Below are positions 33,207-45,028 of a stretch of 64,000 nucleotides of DNA, one piece after another. Position 1 is the stretch's first letter; each line of letters starts with the position of its first letter. Both the position numbers and the translations under genes were made by a program. This DNA is from Rhinopithecus roxellana (Eukaryota > Chordata > Mammalia > Primates > Cercopithecidae), in NCBI RefSeq assembly GCF_007565055.1, contig NC_044558.1, forward strand, positions 126,220,235 through 126,284,234. Direction: 5' to 3'. The notes below the pieces were generated by a model. That model was not told where the DNA came from. It saw only the letters and a program-made list of their open reading frames with translations, and ran no database searches.

Positions 33207-34559
33207 TATTAAATAGAATTATTATTTTTCAAAATTAAGACAAAACGTCTCATCAAAAGGGTCTTAAAATCTCTGGCAATTTCCATAATAACCAGCACCA
33301 CTCAAATCTAGATCCTCCAAAACTGCTCCTCCACAAGCATCCAAGGATTGGGCTCAAGATTTTCCTGATTTTCAGCTCTATATTATTTACTTGCTCATTA
33401 AAAAAAAAAAAAAATACTGTAGCCCCTTCTGTGAAGGAAAACATCCTATCTTGTTCAGGATGGAGTAGTTTCACTTACCAAACTGAAAAACTCACTCTCC
33501 ATCTCCTACCCTCGCCCCTGAACAGTGTGTTTTGCCAACAAGCCACTCTTACATATATACCATAGGAAGGGAAATCGAGAGAAAACTAATTTCACCTTAG
33601 TATAAAGAATCTCAATTGTCTAAGAAAGCAAAGCTTTCTTCTCCAAATAAGTCTAACACATACACACACACACACACATACACACACACACACACACACA
33701 CGTGTATGTATCTATCGAGTATCGTTATTTCTCCTGAAAGATCTCTTATTTCAGATGACCTCAAGTTGAGAAATCTAAAAAGAATTGATTTAAAAAAATG
33801 TTTTGGCATTTGGAGAATCTAAAAGTTCAAATTTAACAAAACAGTAAATTGCCTTCTCGCTTCATCTGGATGAGAATCCTCTGCAGCAGACTGAGTATGA
33901 GAAATAGAAAGGTTTCTCTTTTTACTGGATTATAAGCAGAGGAGATCCAGGAGTTGGACTATATCTCCATTTTGATAGATTTTGTTAGAGTGCTTTAAAC
34001 AATAGAATTTTTTGCTTAACCACATGTAGGGATACATGTCATATAGTATCTATTGTACTAGCTACTTGCCAACTCATTTCTAAATTCTATTCTAAATATA
34101 GAGAGTAAACTGTGAAGCTGGGTGGGTCAAAAAAAAATCAGCTTATGAAATAAAACATGGGGCAACAATTATGTTCCCTGAAGCAGCAGCTACTAAACAT
34201 CCTTCTAAGTCTATTCAGTGGCTCCGCTGAGAAACTGATGATAAAGGGCACCAAGGTTTTGGTATCTTGCTAGAAAGGGATAATCGGTGACTCTGTGTTG
34301 CAATGGGTCCAGTAGATCCAAGGAACCTAGAAATGCAAATTTTTTATGATAATTACTAAGACGTTAGAAAAATATTTATAAATGTACTAATGCCTCCAAC
34401 TAACGTAAGAACTTTTTTCTAAGCTAAGAAAAAATCTAAATAACCCAAGTAATTTAACAAAGATTGGGTTCTTTTATAAGTAATCATAAAACAGAAAGAT
34501 TAAAATGAGGTGTTTGGTCATTCCTGGAAGGTTTAACAACAAGAAATGTGGGTCAAACA
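33207..34559. other. unassigned sequence with CA microsatellite
   Basis: No transposon recognised. A CA repeat is listed separately. Confidence 0.45.
33656..33701. repeat. (CA)n microsatellite with TACA interruptions
   Basis: About 22 CA units interrupted twice by TA and ending in 'cacgtgtatg', a small palindromic end. Probably length-polymorphic. Confidence 0.95.
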
Positions 34560-34671
34560 CATGATCTGAAACTGTACGGAGCTGGTTTCCACTACTTACT
34601 AGCTGTGTGATCTTGACTAGTCTCAAATTCTAAATTTTAGTTTGCTCTCCTGTAAAATGCAGATAATGATA
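34560..34671 (+). repeat. MIR, split by the Tigger2 insertion
   Basis: 'ccactacttactagctgtgt' followed by 'gatcttgactagtctcaaat' and 'ctcctgtaaaatgcagataa' is the sense MIR core. It stops exactly at the TA target of Tigger2. 'tacctaaatttctgaagaat' at 37858 may be the rest of the same MIR. Confidence 0.78.
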
Positions 34672-36044
34672 CAGAGTAAATATCCCTTATCAGAAGTGCT
34701 TGGAATCAGAAGTGCTTCTGATTTCAGATTGTTTCAGAGTTGGAAATATTTGCACTTCAGATTTCAGATTTTTCCACATTTTGAAATATTTGCATATACA
34801 TAATGAGATATTTTGGGAATGGGATGTAAGTCCAAACATAAAATTCATTTATATTTTATTCACTCCACATACACATAAACCTGAAGGCAATTTTATGCAC
34901 TACTTTTAATAATTTTGAGCACAAAACAAAGTTTATGTACATTGAGCCATCAGAAAGTAAAGGTGTCATCATCTCAGCCAGCCATGGGGACAGTCTGTGG
35001 CTGTTTAGCATCACCATCATTCCTCACTCTGAATTTACACACTACCAATAGGCAGTCATTTTCTTACACTTATTCGCACATAATGGTAAATACACCATTT
35101 GTACAATGAAAAAACAATGTGTTCAGGGTAAGGAAGCGTCCCAGCAACATCACCACAATACCTATATCAGCTGTCAACAGCAATAGCAAACAGCAGGCTT
35201 TCAGTCTCCACCCCCAATTCTATGTTTTGATTAAAAGGTTACTGTACATCACATTTTATTTTTTTAGATGAGAAGACACATCAGAAGCAGTTGAGCAACC
35301 AGGAACTGGATTCTCTAGGGATGACAAGACATTCTGCCGAATGGCTTTTAAAAAATCTTTCCCCCAGAGCCATCTGCCTTGTTAACAAGGATTTTCCATC
35401 CCAGGAGCCTGCCTTGGATTTTATAAACTGACACGAGTTCCTGTTCTGTTATGAATACACACTGCTCTAGACCTTCAATAAGCCCATCACATATTTTCAT
35501 CATGCTGCCTATAGATACTTTTTCTGCAAAATTAACAATGTCCTCCTCATATCATGGTCACCTTGATTCAGAACTATTTCAGCTATTTCACCATCAGTCA
35601 ATACATAAACAACTGGAGCCTTATTGCTGATGTTAAAACTTCTTCAATGGACACTTCTGCCACTTACTGACAAAAACTCTGAAGGTATATTTTCTGCATA
35701 CGTGAAAGAAGTCAGACATCTATTTTTCCTCACTTGACATACAAAATCCTCCAAAGTCACCACCTTGTTCATCATCATGACTAAACATAGTTGCGGGACA
35801 GAGGTTGTGCCAGGCATGCACAGCTGGGTCTTTTATCATGCATTCCAAGTGTTGGTAGCAGTATATATGACATCCTTCGTGATAAAGTACTTTTGAAGAC
35901 CTTCCAAACCCACATCTCTGTTCATTCCTGCTAACATACTGTCCAAGTAAGTGTTTTTATATTACTCTTCATTGATCTAAGGATACCTTGGTCACATGGA
36001 TGAATTAATGAGGTCTCATTTGGTGGAAAATACATGGCATAAAT

Positions 36045-36204
36045 ATTATTATTTTATTATTATTGTTGTTGATGAGGTCTCACTATATTGCCCAAACTGG
36101 TCTCAAACTCTTGGCCTCAAGTGATCCTCCTGCCTCAGCCTCCCAAATTGCTGGAATTACAGGAGTAAGCCACCACACTTAGCCTTTTTTTTTTTTTTTT
36201 TTTT
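36045..36204 (-). repeat. FLAM in Tigger2, with T-rich runs on both sides
   Basis: An antisense single Alu monomer runs from 'gatgaggtctcactatattg' to 'gccaccacacttagcc'. The left end has the expected degenerate T-rich tail (ttattattttattatt). The right end carries an additional T20 run (36185-36204). 'cataaatatta' (36039 on) and 'cataaacatta' (36207 on) look like the target duplication, so the second T run belongs inside the inserted unit. Confidence 0.72.
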
Positions 36205-37053
36205 GTCATAAACATTATTTTTGATGAGAATTTCAGCTGGAAACAAGCAGAACACTTGTCAAATAATAACAGAATCTTACAGTTGTCATCCAGTCCAGTT
36301 TCCCCTGCAGTGACCATGAGCTGCTGGTACAAAATGTTTGCAAAAACAGTCAGAAAAGATATCCCAGTTATCCATGCCTGTTTGTTAGCATAATCGTGGA
36401 CTTGTGAGCAATTCAATCCTGAAAATCAGTGAAGATGCAAGTTTTTGCCTGTCATGACAAGTTTACATTGATGCCTGCCTTCTACCTTGGAACATCCCAG
36501 CACAGTTATTCTGTCTTTGGCATTCTTAATTACTGTAGGCACTGTCTCATCAGTTGGAGTCTGTGTCTTACTGGGGCAGTAACATCAAAACAGTGACATT
36601 TCATCAGCATGACAAACTCATTCTGACATAAGATTTTCATCAGTGATGACCTTGGTAAATTTGTCAATGAACTTCCCCACTGCTTCATGATCAGCAGATG
36701 CAATGCCATTACAAATCTTTAAAAATGTAATGCCATGTCTTCTCAAATGTTTGCAACCGTCCTACTGAATAGTCATCGTTCACTTCAATTTTCAGCTTAT
36801 TGTGATAGATCTTTGCTTGTTTCATGACCCTACCATCAAGTGGCGTGTGCTCCTAGTGATGCTGATGGATCCACTCCTTCAATATATAATCAAGATCTTC
36901 ATTTGAGCTTTATGCAGTGTTTTCTTTTTTTTTTTTTTTTCATTAAATTCTGCTGATCACATTCAGCATAGAATTTCAACAGTTTTCCTTCTTTTTCTTC
37001 AGGTCATATAGAGTGGTCATTCCCACACCATAATCTTCTATAAGACATTTCCT

Positions 37054-37347
37054 GACTGGGTGCAGTGACTCCTGCCTGTAATCCCAGGAGACTGAGGCAG
37101 GTGGATCACCTGTGGTCAGGAGTTCGAGACTAGCCTGGCCAACATGGTGAAACCCCATTTCTACTAAAAAAAGAAAATACAAAATTTAGCCAGCCATGGT
37201 GCCACATGCCTGTAATCCCAGCTACTCAAGAGGCTGAGGCAGGAGAATGCTTGATCCCAGGAGCAGAGGATGCAGTGAGCCGAGATCACACCATTGCACT
37301 CCAGTCTGGGCAACAGAGCAAGACTCCTTCCCAAAAAAAAAAAAAAA
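37054..37347 (+). mobile_element. Alu (AluS type) in the Tigger2 transposase
   Basis: Alu with A-tail, missing about 15 bases near its start (the 'cactttgggagg' block). The target duplication 'aagacatttcct' (37042-37053) and 'aagacctttct' (37348-37358) is imperfect. It splits the transposase reading frame. Confidence 0.87.
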
Positions 37348-37902
37348 AGACCTTTCTCACTTATACCACTGTTAATTTTCTCTAACAGTTCGACTTTCTG
37401 TGCTATACATAAATGCTTCCTCTTTTTCTTATCGCCATTACACATAGGTGCATCTGCAGGCTTTTTTGACATTTTCACACCACAGAGCAGAGAATAATCA
37501 AAAGAACACAGTAGGTAATATGCATAGGTCTTGACTCTATGTGGGGCATTGTGAAGAAATTGCCGTTGGCACATTTGACCTGCACGCGAGCCATTTTATT
37601 ATTCTTCAAGAGCATGCTTGCGTAAGGGAATCTGGGTGTGTATAGAAATGATGTATTACAGCTGAAGGGGACTGGGAGGGTCTTTTTCCCCTTGGAGACA
37701 ACAAATAAACTGTGTTGTGCACCTGAGTTTTGGCTACAACCCATTACATGAGGGCAGCTGTGAAATTTTCTACTTATGGCATTATGTTGATGCTCAAAAA
37801 CTTCTGATTTTAGAGCATTTTGGATTTCAAATTTTTGGATTACGGATGCTCAACCTGTACCTAAATTTCTGAAGAATTTGCAATGTTAAACAAAAAGTGC
37901 AA

Positions 37903-38016
37903 TGTGATCCTGTAGATCCAGCTACTCAGGAGGCTGAGGCGGAAGGATTGCTTGAGCCCCAGGAGTTCAAGTCCATCATGGGCAACATAACAAGACTCTG
38001 CCTTTAAAAAAAAAAA
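37903..38016 (+). repeat. partial Alu / FRAM monomer
   Basis: 'agctactcaggaggctgagg' to 'aagactctgcctttaaaa' with an A-tail. Only one monomer's worth is present, with Alu-like middle and end but no 5' end. Confidence 0.72.
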
Positions 38017-38307
38017 AAAGCAACTTGCCCAAAATAGATATTAATTTAATAATAGCTATCATTTTTACTAGAGCTAAGATGGCAATGGTGTTGATAAAAA
38101 TTTTAAGTCCTAAATAAAACTCTCAGAAGAGAATACCTTCACTATTTACTATAAAATATAAGCACTCCAATAATCCTGGGGCTAGTGGATGGTGTTTGTC
38201 AGCAGAAAAAGTAAAAAAAAAAAAAACTTTGGCACCTTCAAAATACAATCTTACCATCTGAGCAACTAATCGTGAAGAAGCCAGGTAACATAAACCATCC
38301 TATAGGC

Positions 38308-38513
38308 CAGGGTTTCACAGCCTTGACACCACTGACAGCTGGACCAGATGATTCCTTGGTGTGGGGGTGCTTGCCCTGTGCAATATAGGGGTATTTAGCA
38401 GCATCCCTGGTCTCTACTCCCTAAATGACTTTCTCATTTATGTCAACCAAAAATGTCTGCAGGCATTGCCAAATAACCCTTGGAGGGCAAAATCATCCCG
38501 GCTCAGAACCAGT
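38308..38513 (-). repeat. MER5A (hAT-Charlie non-autonomous transposon)
   Basis: 'ccagggtttcacagccttga', 'gtgcaatataggggtattta', 'gcagcatccctggtctctac', 'accaaaaatgtctgcaggca', 'ttgccaaataacccttgg' and '...ggctcagaaccagt' follow MER5A from end to end. Confidence 0.9.
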
Positions 38514-38704
38514 CTTGTCAAAGGGGAATGCCATGTGTATGCTCTGTTTTATGCTGTTCTGAGCCCTCTGATAGTAACTTATAGCTGGAGTCGTCATTTC
38601 ATGTGGCCTAACATTCACCTAGGTAAATAAGATGATTACATATAAGTCAACTAATCAGTTTAGATGTTTACTTGAGAATTAAATGACTTGTACTTAAAGA
38701 CATT

Positions 38705-38835
38705 GGTCTTAGCATTATAAAGAAATGGTTCTGAATCCAAGTTCTCATACTGTTCTATCTATATAACCAGGGACAAGTTACTTATGTGAGTCTCAGTAAA
38801 ACTGAAAATAATAGTACTTAAATGATACCAACAAT
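38705..38835 (+). repeat. MIR fragment
   Basis: 'gttctgaatccaagttctca' then 'aaccagggacaagttactta' and 'gagtctcagtaaaactgaaa' matches the MIR core in sense orientation. Confidence 0.75.
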
Positions 38836-38964
38836 AGTAGTAATAGTACTGACTATATTTATGTTGCTGGGACCCAGGTCTCTTGTAGATAATATTCACA
38901 AAGCTCAACTGCTGACTAAAATGAACACTTTATAGCTTGAGATGATAGTGATGATAAATTTTTT

Positions 38965-40597
38965 TAACCAGTTTATGATTAACATATGACATGCCATGGA
39001 TATTTAACATATACGATTGGATGTACATGGCAATAAGTTCACACCTGTGAAACCATCAAACTCTCATAACTATCAATGTAGTAAATTTATCTATCACCTC
39101 CAAAAGAATCTTCTCACCCCTATAATGTTTCTTTTCTTTTTGTGGTAACAGCACTTAACATAAGATCTGTCCTCTTAGGAAGTATTAAGGATACAATACA
39201 ATACTGGTCATAATAGGCCCTATATTGCACCGTAGATTTACAGAACTTACTCATTTTGCATAACTGAAACTTTGTACCCTTTAACCAACATCTCTCCATT
39301 TTCCCTTCCCCCTGCCCCTGCTACTCTCTGCTTCTATGTGTTTGACTATTTTCCAATCCACATGTAAGTGAGATTATACAGTATTTGTCTTTCTGTGTCA
39401 TGTTTATTTCATTTTGCATCATTTCCTCCAGGTCTACTTTTGTTGTTGCAAATGGCAAGATTTCTTTCCTTTTAAAAAAATGAATGATATTTCATTGTGT
39501 GTATATACCACATTTTCTTTATCCATTCTTCTGTTTATGGATATTTATGTTGTTTCCACATCTAGGCTAATGTAAATAGTGCTGCAATACGCATGGGATT
39601 GTTTCAAAATTCTTTTCAAGATCTAGATATCAATTCCTTTGGCTATATATCCAGAAGTGAGATTGCTAGCTCCTGATCGTAATTTTTTTTTTTTTTTTTG
39701 AGACGGAGTCTCGCTCTGTCGCCCAGGCTGGAGTGCAGGGGATCTGAGCTCACTGCAAGCTCCGCCTCCCGGGTTTACGCCATTCTCCTGCCTCAGCCTC
39801 CCAAGTAGCTGGGACTACAGGCGCCCGCCACCTCGCCCGGCTAGTTTTTTGTATTTTTTAGTAGAGACGGGGTTTCACCGCGTTAGCCAGGATGGTCTCG
39901 ATCTCCTGACCTTGTGATCCGCCTGCCTCGGCCTCCCAAAGTGCTGGGATTACAGGCTTGAGCCACCGCGCCCGGCCTTCCGATCGTAATTTTTAAAATT
40001 TTTTTTTAGAAACAGCCTTCTTGTTTTCCATAGAAGCTGTGCCAATTTACATTCCCACCAACAGTGTGCAAGGGTTTTATTTTTCCACCACATCCACTCC
40101 AACACTTGTCCTTTCTAACAGGTGTGACATGATATCTCATCTCTGATGATCAGTGATGTTGAGCACATTTTCATATAAATTTTGGCCATTTCTATGTCTT
40201 CTTTAAGAAAAAGTCTATTCATGTCCTTAGCCCATTTTAGAAACTGGATTATTTATTTGTTTTGTTACTGAGTTGTAGAAGTTCTTTATAATTTGAGGTA
40301 TTAACCCCTTATCAAGTATATGGTCTGCAAATATTTTCCCTTACTTTATTAGCTGCCTTTTCAGTACAGAAGTTTTCAGTTTGATGTAATTCCACTTGTC
40401 TGTTTTTTATTTTGTTGTCTATGTTTTTGGTATAATAATCAAGAAATCATTCTCCAGTTCAATGTCTAGAAACATTTTCCCTGTTTCTTCTAAGAGTTTT
40501 ATTGCTTCCAGTTTTACATTTAAGTCTTGAATCCACTGAGTTGGTTTTTGTATATTATCTACAAAATTTATTTTAACGTCCTGAGTCTTTTCTAATA
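38965..40597 (-). mobile_element. L1M (L1MB/MC-like), 3' UTR and ORF2 end, antisense
   Basis: Recognisable L1M features in antisense: '...aaactttgtacccttt', 'atgtgtttgactattttcc', 'gtgagattatacagtatttg', 'atatttcattgtgtgtatat', '...ccaccaacagtgtgcaagg', 'tgatgttgagcacattttca'. ORF2 codons persist in an antisense 60-codon frame at 40419-40601. It is interrupted by a young Alu (39688-39977) and ends where Tigger3-like sequence starts. Confidence 0.85.
39688..39977 (-). mobile_element. young AluY, Old World monkey type (antisense)
   Basis: Full Alu with 'ctagttttttgtatttttta' and 'caggcttgagccaccgcg'. The target duplication 'gatcgtaattttt' lies at 39675-39687 and 39982-39994 (longer if two mismatches are allowed). 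A few bases around 'gtgcaggggatctgagctc' are deleted. Confidence 0.92.
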
Positions 40598-40600
40598 CCA

Positions 40601-41262
40601 CTTAGCTTAAAACACAAATACATTGTATAGTTGTTCAAAAATATTGTATTTCTTTATATCCTTATTCTATAAGCTTTCTTCTATTTTTAAAAGTTTTTTT
40701 TTTTAATTTTTAAACTTTTTCGCTAAAAACTAAGAGGTAAACATAAATTAACCTAGGCCTACACAGGGTCAGGATCATCAATATCAGTCTCCCACCTCCA
40801 TATCTTGTCCCACTGGCAGGTCTTCACGGGCAATAACACATGTGGAGCTGTCATCGCCTATGATAACAATGCCTTCTTCTGAAACACCTCCTGAGGGATC
40901 TGCCTGAGGCTATTTTACAGATAACTTTTCTAATAAGTAGAAGGATTACACTCTAAAATAATAATTAAAAGCATACTATAGTAAATATTAAATCAGTAAC
41001 ATTATTTATTATCATTATCAAGCATTATGTACTCTACAAAATTGTATGTGCTCTATTTTTATACAACTGACAGCACAGTAGGTTTCTTTACATCAGCATC
41101 CGCACAAACACATGAGTAATGTGCTTCACTATGACACTGTGATGGCTACAATGTCACTAGGCAATAGCAATTTTTCAGCTCCATTACATTATAGTCTTAT
41201 GGGACCACTGTCATATAAGCAATTCATCACTGACTAAAACATCAATATGCAACATGTGCTTG
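40601..41262 (-). repeat. Tigger3-like (TcMar-Tigger) DNA transposon fragment
   Basis: The order 'cacttagcttaaaacacaaa', 'attaacctaggcctacacag', 'ggtcaggatcatcaatatca', 'ggtcttcacgggcaataaca', 'cctatgataacaatgccttc', 'aatttttcagctccattaca', 'cttatgggaccactgtcata' follows the terminal 650 bp of a Tigger3-type element to its right end near 41262. The other end is missing. Confidence 0.75.
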
Positions 41263-41289
41263 CATATTATATGGTAATCAAATGTACAC

Positions 41290-41815
41290 ATTTCAGTTGA
41301 GTAGTAGTTACAACTGGAATTATGGTGTCGTGAGATGTAATTGTGTTCAACTTTAACAGACACTCCTAGTTCTGCAAAGTAGTTGTACTAGTCTACATTC
41401 CCACTAGCAGCGTTTGAGAAATCTGGTTGCTTCATATTCTCACTGAAACTTGGTATTGTAAATCTTTTTTAGCCATTTCTTGGTGTGATGTGACATCATA
41501 ATGTGGTTTTAAGTTCCACATTCCTAATAACTAATGAGATTGAGCATCTTTTCCTCCATTCATAGACATTCTTGATACCTACTTTTTGAAGTTTATTCAA
41601 ATATTTTCCCCATTTTTCTATTAAGTGTTTTGTCTTTTTCTTACTACTCTTATCGTTTTCATATATTGTAGATAGCAGTCCTTTAATAGGACTGAAAATA
41701 CCTTCTCTACTCTGTACCTTGCCATAAAAAATGGCGTCTTTTAAGGAACAGAATGTTTTGATGTTACTATAGTTCAATTTATCAATTTTTCCCTTTTTGA
41801 TTAATGCTTTACTCC
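41290..41815 (-). mobile_element. L1M (L1MC/ME-like) ORF2 fragment, antisense
   Basis: 'gtgttcaactttaacagaca', 'gtagttgtactagtctacat', 'atgtggttttaagttcc', 'aatgagattgagcatctttt' and 'tttaatttatcaatttttcc'-like text follow old L1 ORF2 in antisense. It covers the same ORF2 region as 40000-40590, so it is a separate insertion, not a continuation. Confidence 0.75.
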
Positions 41816-41817
41816 AG

Positions 41818-42235
41818 GTACATTGGACTCCTTGCTGCTCCTCATCATACCAGGCACTTCCTCGTTCTTTACTGCCTACTTGCATACATATACTTATATA
41901 ACTCACTCCCTTCAAGTCTCTCTGTCCAAATGTGCCCTTTTCAAAGGAGTCTTTCCTGGCATATCTATATAAAATAAGAACCTTTACCTACCCTGCCCCA
42001 CCCCTAGTATTTCCTACTCCCTATCTTTACTTTACTTTCTTCTTATCACCCACCACTACCAGATGTACCATTTATTTATTATCTCTCTTCTCCACCCACG
42101 TATTACAATGTAAGCTCCATGAGAACTGTACATTTGTCTACTTTGACCAATCCCAAGTGTCTGGAACAGTACCTCACATAATAAATCTCCAAAAAAATTT
42201 TTTTGCATAATGAATGAATAAACAATGCCTAAGTA
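41818..42235 (+). repeat. L2 LINE 3' end
   Basis: 'ccttgctgctcctcatcata', 'caagtctctctgtccaaatg', '...aatgtaagctccatgagaa', '...gtctggaacagtacctcac' and 'gcataatgaatgaataaa' follow the L2 C-terminus, 3' UTR and tail. Confidence 0.85.
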
Positions 42236-42239
42236 TAGA

Positions 42240-42960
42240 TTTATTATTATTTATCTTTCTTCTGGCTCTGTATGCTTTTTTTAAATATGAGTGTTCAAAT
42301 CTTTGTTCAATTCTGCCTCCTAATTCACTTTCTAGTCTACATTGTATATTAGGCAATCAGAACTTTTAGGCCTTTTTCACATCTTCTCACATCTCTTAAA
42401 TATTTTCTGCCCCTATCCTTACTATACTACTTTCAGAATTATTTCCTCGGAGCTGTCACTCAATTAAACAATTCTCTCTCCAACCTTGTCTCCTGTTAAT
42501 TCATCCTTGACATTTTTATTTCAATAACTACCCCTTGTATTTATATAATGTTTATTTGGTGATTTACAAATCTGTCTGCTGTTTCCTTCTGATGCTGTGC
42601 TCTTGTTTTGTGCATTATCTTATTTCTCAAGTGATAATTTTTGAACATTTTAGGCACACTTATTTTAGAGTTTTTCTTAGATAATTCTGGTTCTTCTTAG
42701 GTATGAATACTTTCATTTATTTCATCTGTTTATCTTGTTGCATGATTTGTCATATTTCTCATATTCAGTGGGATTTATCAATTACAAAAGTTACATGTGT
42801 CCTGGACTATAGAGGTTGACCACTGTGGATTAAATTTATATTTTCTTCTGCTAAAGTTTTTTAATGTTCACTGGTTTCAGAATGGCTTTTATGACATTCT
42901 TAGCTGCAAATTTCTGCACTATTTGGGAGATAAATTTTGGCTACTATTAAAGCACAGCTT
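42240..42960 (-). repeat. possible very old L1M-like fragment (antisense)
   Basis: T-rich sequence with 'cacttattttagagtttttc' and 'gataattctggttcttctta', which loosely resemble the 5' regions of old L1M/HAL1 read antisense. Weak; shown because nothing else explains the stretch. Confidence 0.3.
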
Positions 42961-44292
42961 GGGCCAAGATGGGAGGATTAGGCCAACTCTACTATTTTAA
43001 AAGTACAAGGCATCCCCAATCTCCGTCAGGAACCTACACTGGAGTTTCATACGAAAGTCCAACTATTAATGGAAATATAACATCTTCCAGGCATTTTCTT
43101 TTGTGCATATAGAGCTCGGATATCCAATGTAAATATTTCATAGGTAATTGCAAATAAGGCAAGAGTGCTCAGACGGCAAGTCAGAAAAAGTAAATTGAAT
43201 TTAACATAATATATGACAGTCTATTTTTAACGAAATATTTGGAATTATTTATTCTATTGACACCAAATAGCATAATTACTATTTGCTTAGAAAATTAGAA
43301 GACAATGCAAAGTCCCTATGGTTTGTTATTCTTTCTTGCACTCAAACTTCCAAAGTCATTTAATAAACCTTTATTGGCAGTCTACTGCATATAAAGCACT
43401 ATTCTACATTTGTAAGTGTAGCAATCATTCCTGGATAAAATCTGAGCATTTCTATATAAAAGAAGAAATCAGAGAGTGGGAGAGCTTAATAGTCAAATAA
43501 TCAATGAGAAGAACCACAACTTCTTGGGAAAACAATTTACCATAGTAATGATATGTTGACCTCTATTTACAAAACTGATATTATTTTATTTTCCTATCTA
43601 TTTTGGCTGATTATTTCTCAGAAGTGATATATTTGTCATGATCTATTTGCTTTCTTGCCCAGTTCCTATTGTTAATGACAGCATGCGTTTTGTAAGACAA
43701 TTGGACAGGGATTGGGAATAGTACATGGCTAAAATATGGTACAAAGCTGATTGACTCTATTAAAGTTCTGCACCATGAACTTGGCCTCATTATAAAACCT
43801 AACGAACTGAGCTAACTAGCTATAAGCAGAAGCTTTTTTTAAGGAAAAGACTTACTACGTTGCAGCAGATAAAAAGGCTATCAGCAGTACCATAGCAGAT
43901 TGTGATGACTCTCTAGAGGGAGGTAATTCTGTCCACATTATCCATAGTTGTAAAAATACCAGGGAGTTGTTATCTGAGCCTGATTCATGATGAAAAGACT
44001 TAAAGGATGAAGACCTGGGAGCCAGTAAGACGAACAGTACAAGCCACCAACAGTATTTTTGTAGGGATACTTCTGTATTTCAGAGCACAGATTTTTATAT
44101 TAGAATTACTGGGAACATTGTCATTCATCATTACAAATGTTTTCTTAATACCTTCTGGGGGAAAAAAAGTACCGGAATTTCTTGTACCTAAAACATATAT
44201 TAAAGCATAAAGCAAGGTTGAATTAGGAACGGGTCTTCCTGTAACATACATCAGCGTTTTTATCAATCTTGACCATATCATAGTCCTCTTAA

Positions 44293-44324
<32 letters not shown>

Positions 44325-44929
44325 CAGCCAAAATAAACACTGAGCATATGCAGTAGAGTTAAAATACTAAATTTAAATTTTAAAATTTTCCAATCTCATC
44401 CCAATATTAGCAGAAGGATTTTTAAAATTATTTGGTTAAATCATTGGAGTGATAATCCACTGTTTCCTAAATTATCTGAGAACTGATTGTGAAGCTATAA
44501 AATAACCAACTTCCTATACAAGTTCCTGCCTTCATTTTCTACATACTCTTTGGCTGAAGAAATAATAAATTAAAGGAATTAAATAGTGGGTAAAACTTAG
44601 TAATGGTTGTTGTTGTCATTCCAATAGCTTTCTTTAATGGGGGGCTATGAAACCATAACAAACTGCATTATGCACTGTGATTAGGCCCTCAATGGGTATA
44701 AAAATCTTGGCTAGAATGTCGTTGTTATATCTATTACATTTCTTATTTAGGTAACTTCAAATTAAGCAATGCAGTGAAGCTATGCTGGGACACAATGAGT
44801 TATGTACACCAACCTTAAATTTGAGGATAATATTTTACTACTCATCCCACCATCTCCAAATGCATTTTTATTTCCTTCATTTTCTTTCTCTTCTTCCCTC
44901 AGATTATCTTCAATTAATTTTTGAGTACA
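42961..44929. other. mostly unassigned sequence
   Basis: No firm element. 43348-43435 ('aataaacctttattggcagt...') faintly resembles an antisense L2 3' end. A (CAAAA)n run is at 44291-44327. Frames of 60-115 codons here have no family resemblance. Confidence 0.45.
44291..44327. repeat. (CAAAA)n microsatellite
   Basis: An A run followed by about six CAAAA units. Confidence 0.95.
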
Positions 44930-45000
44930 AATTAACATACTCATTCATTCAATTGTGGTGTATTTAATGCCTACAATAAGCCAACCACTATACTCAGTGA
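44930..45000 (-). repeat. weak L2 3' end (antisense)
   Basis: 'actcattcattcaattgtgg' followed by 'taatgcctacaataagccaa' and 'ccactatactcagtg' resembles the reverse of the L2 tail. Confidence 0.5.
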
Positions 45001-45028
45001 AAAAAAATAAGCAAAAGCAAAAACAGTT

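Larger units (their letters stand above)
35250..37472 (-). pseudogene. Tigger2 transposase pseudogene (DDE, CENP-B/jerky-like)
   Basis: The pogo-type transposase starts at the ATG 37470-37472. The first 41 residues include a Lys/Arg-rich stretch and 'IAQKVELLEKINSG', the helix-turn-helix start shared with CENP-B, JRK and TIGD proteins. The Alu splits the HTH after this. The frame resumes at about 37045 ('EDYGVGMTTLYDLKKKK'), then a one-base deletion breaks it near 36985. Further down are an ADEMSLF-like block near 36600 (first catalytic Asp), 'KILLLFDKCSA' near 36270 (second Asp, with the usual following Asn replaced by Lys) and 'CDQGIL' near 35980 (third Asp). Stops, frameshifts and an expanded A run (36919-36938) kill the gene. 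Confidence 0.85.
34672..37857 (-). mobile_element. Tigger2 DNA transposon, end to end, with two SINE insertions
   Basis: The left end 'cagagtaaatatcccttat' and right end '...ggatgctcaacctg' are diverged Tigger2 termini (consensus type CAG..ATCCCTTATCC / ..GGATGCTCAACCTG). The element is flanked by TA on both sides (34670-34671, 37858-37859), the Tc1/mariner target duplication. Near the left end is 'tatttgcatatacataatga', also typical of Tigger2. The transposase lies on the minus strand. A FLAM (about 36050-36180) and an Alu (37054-37347) are inserted within it. Tigger2 moved by cut-and-paste in early primate/eutherian ancestors and has long been inactive. Confidence 0.92.
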
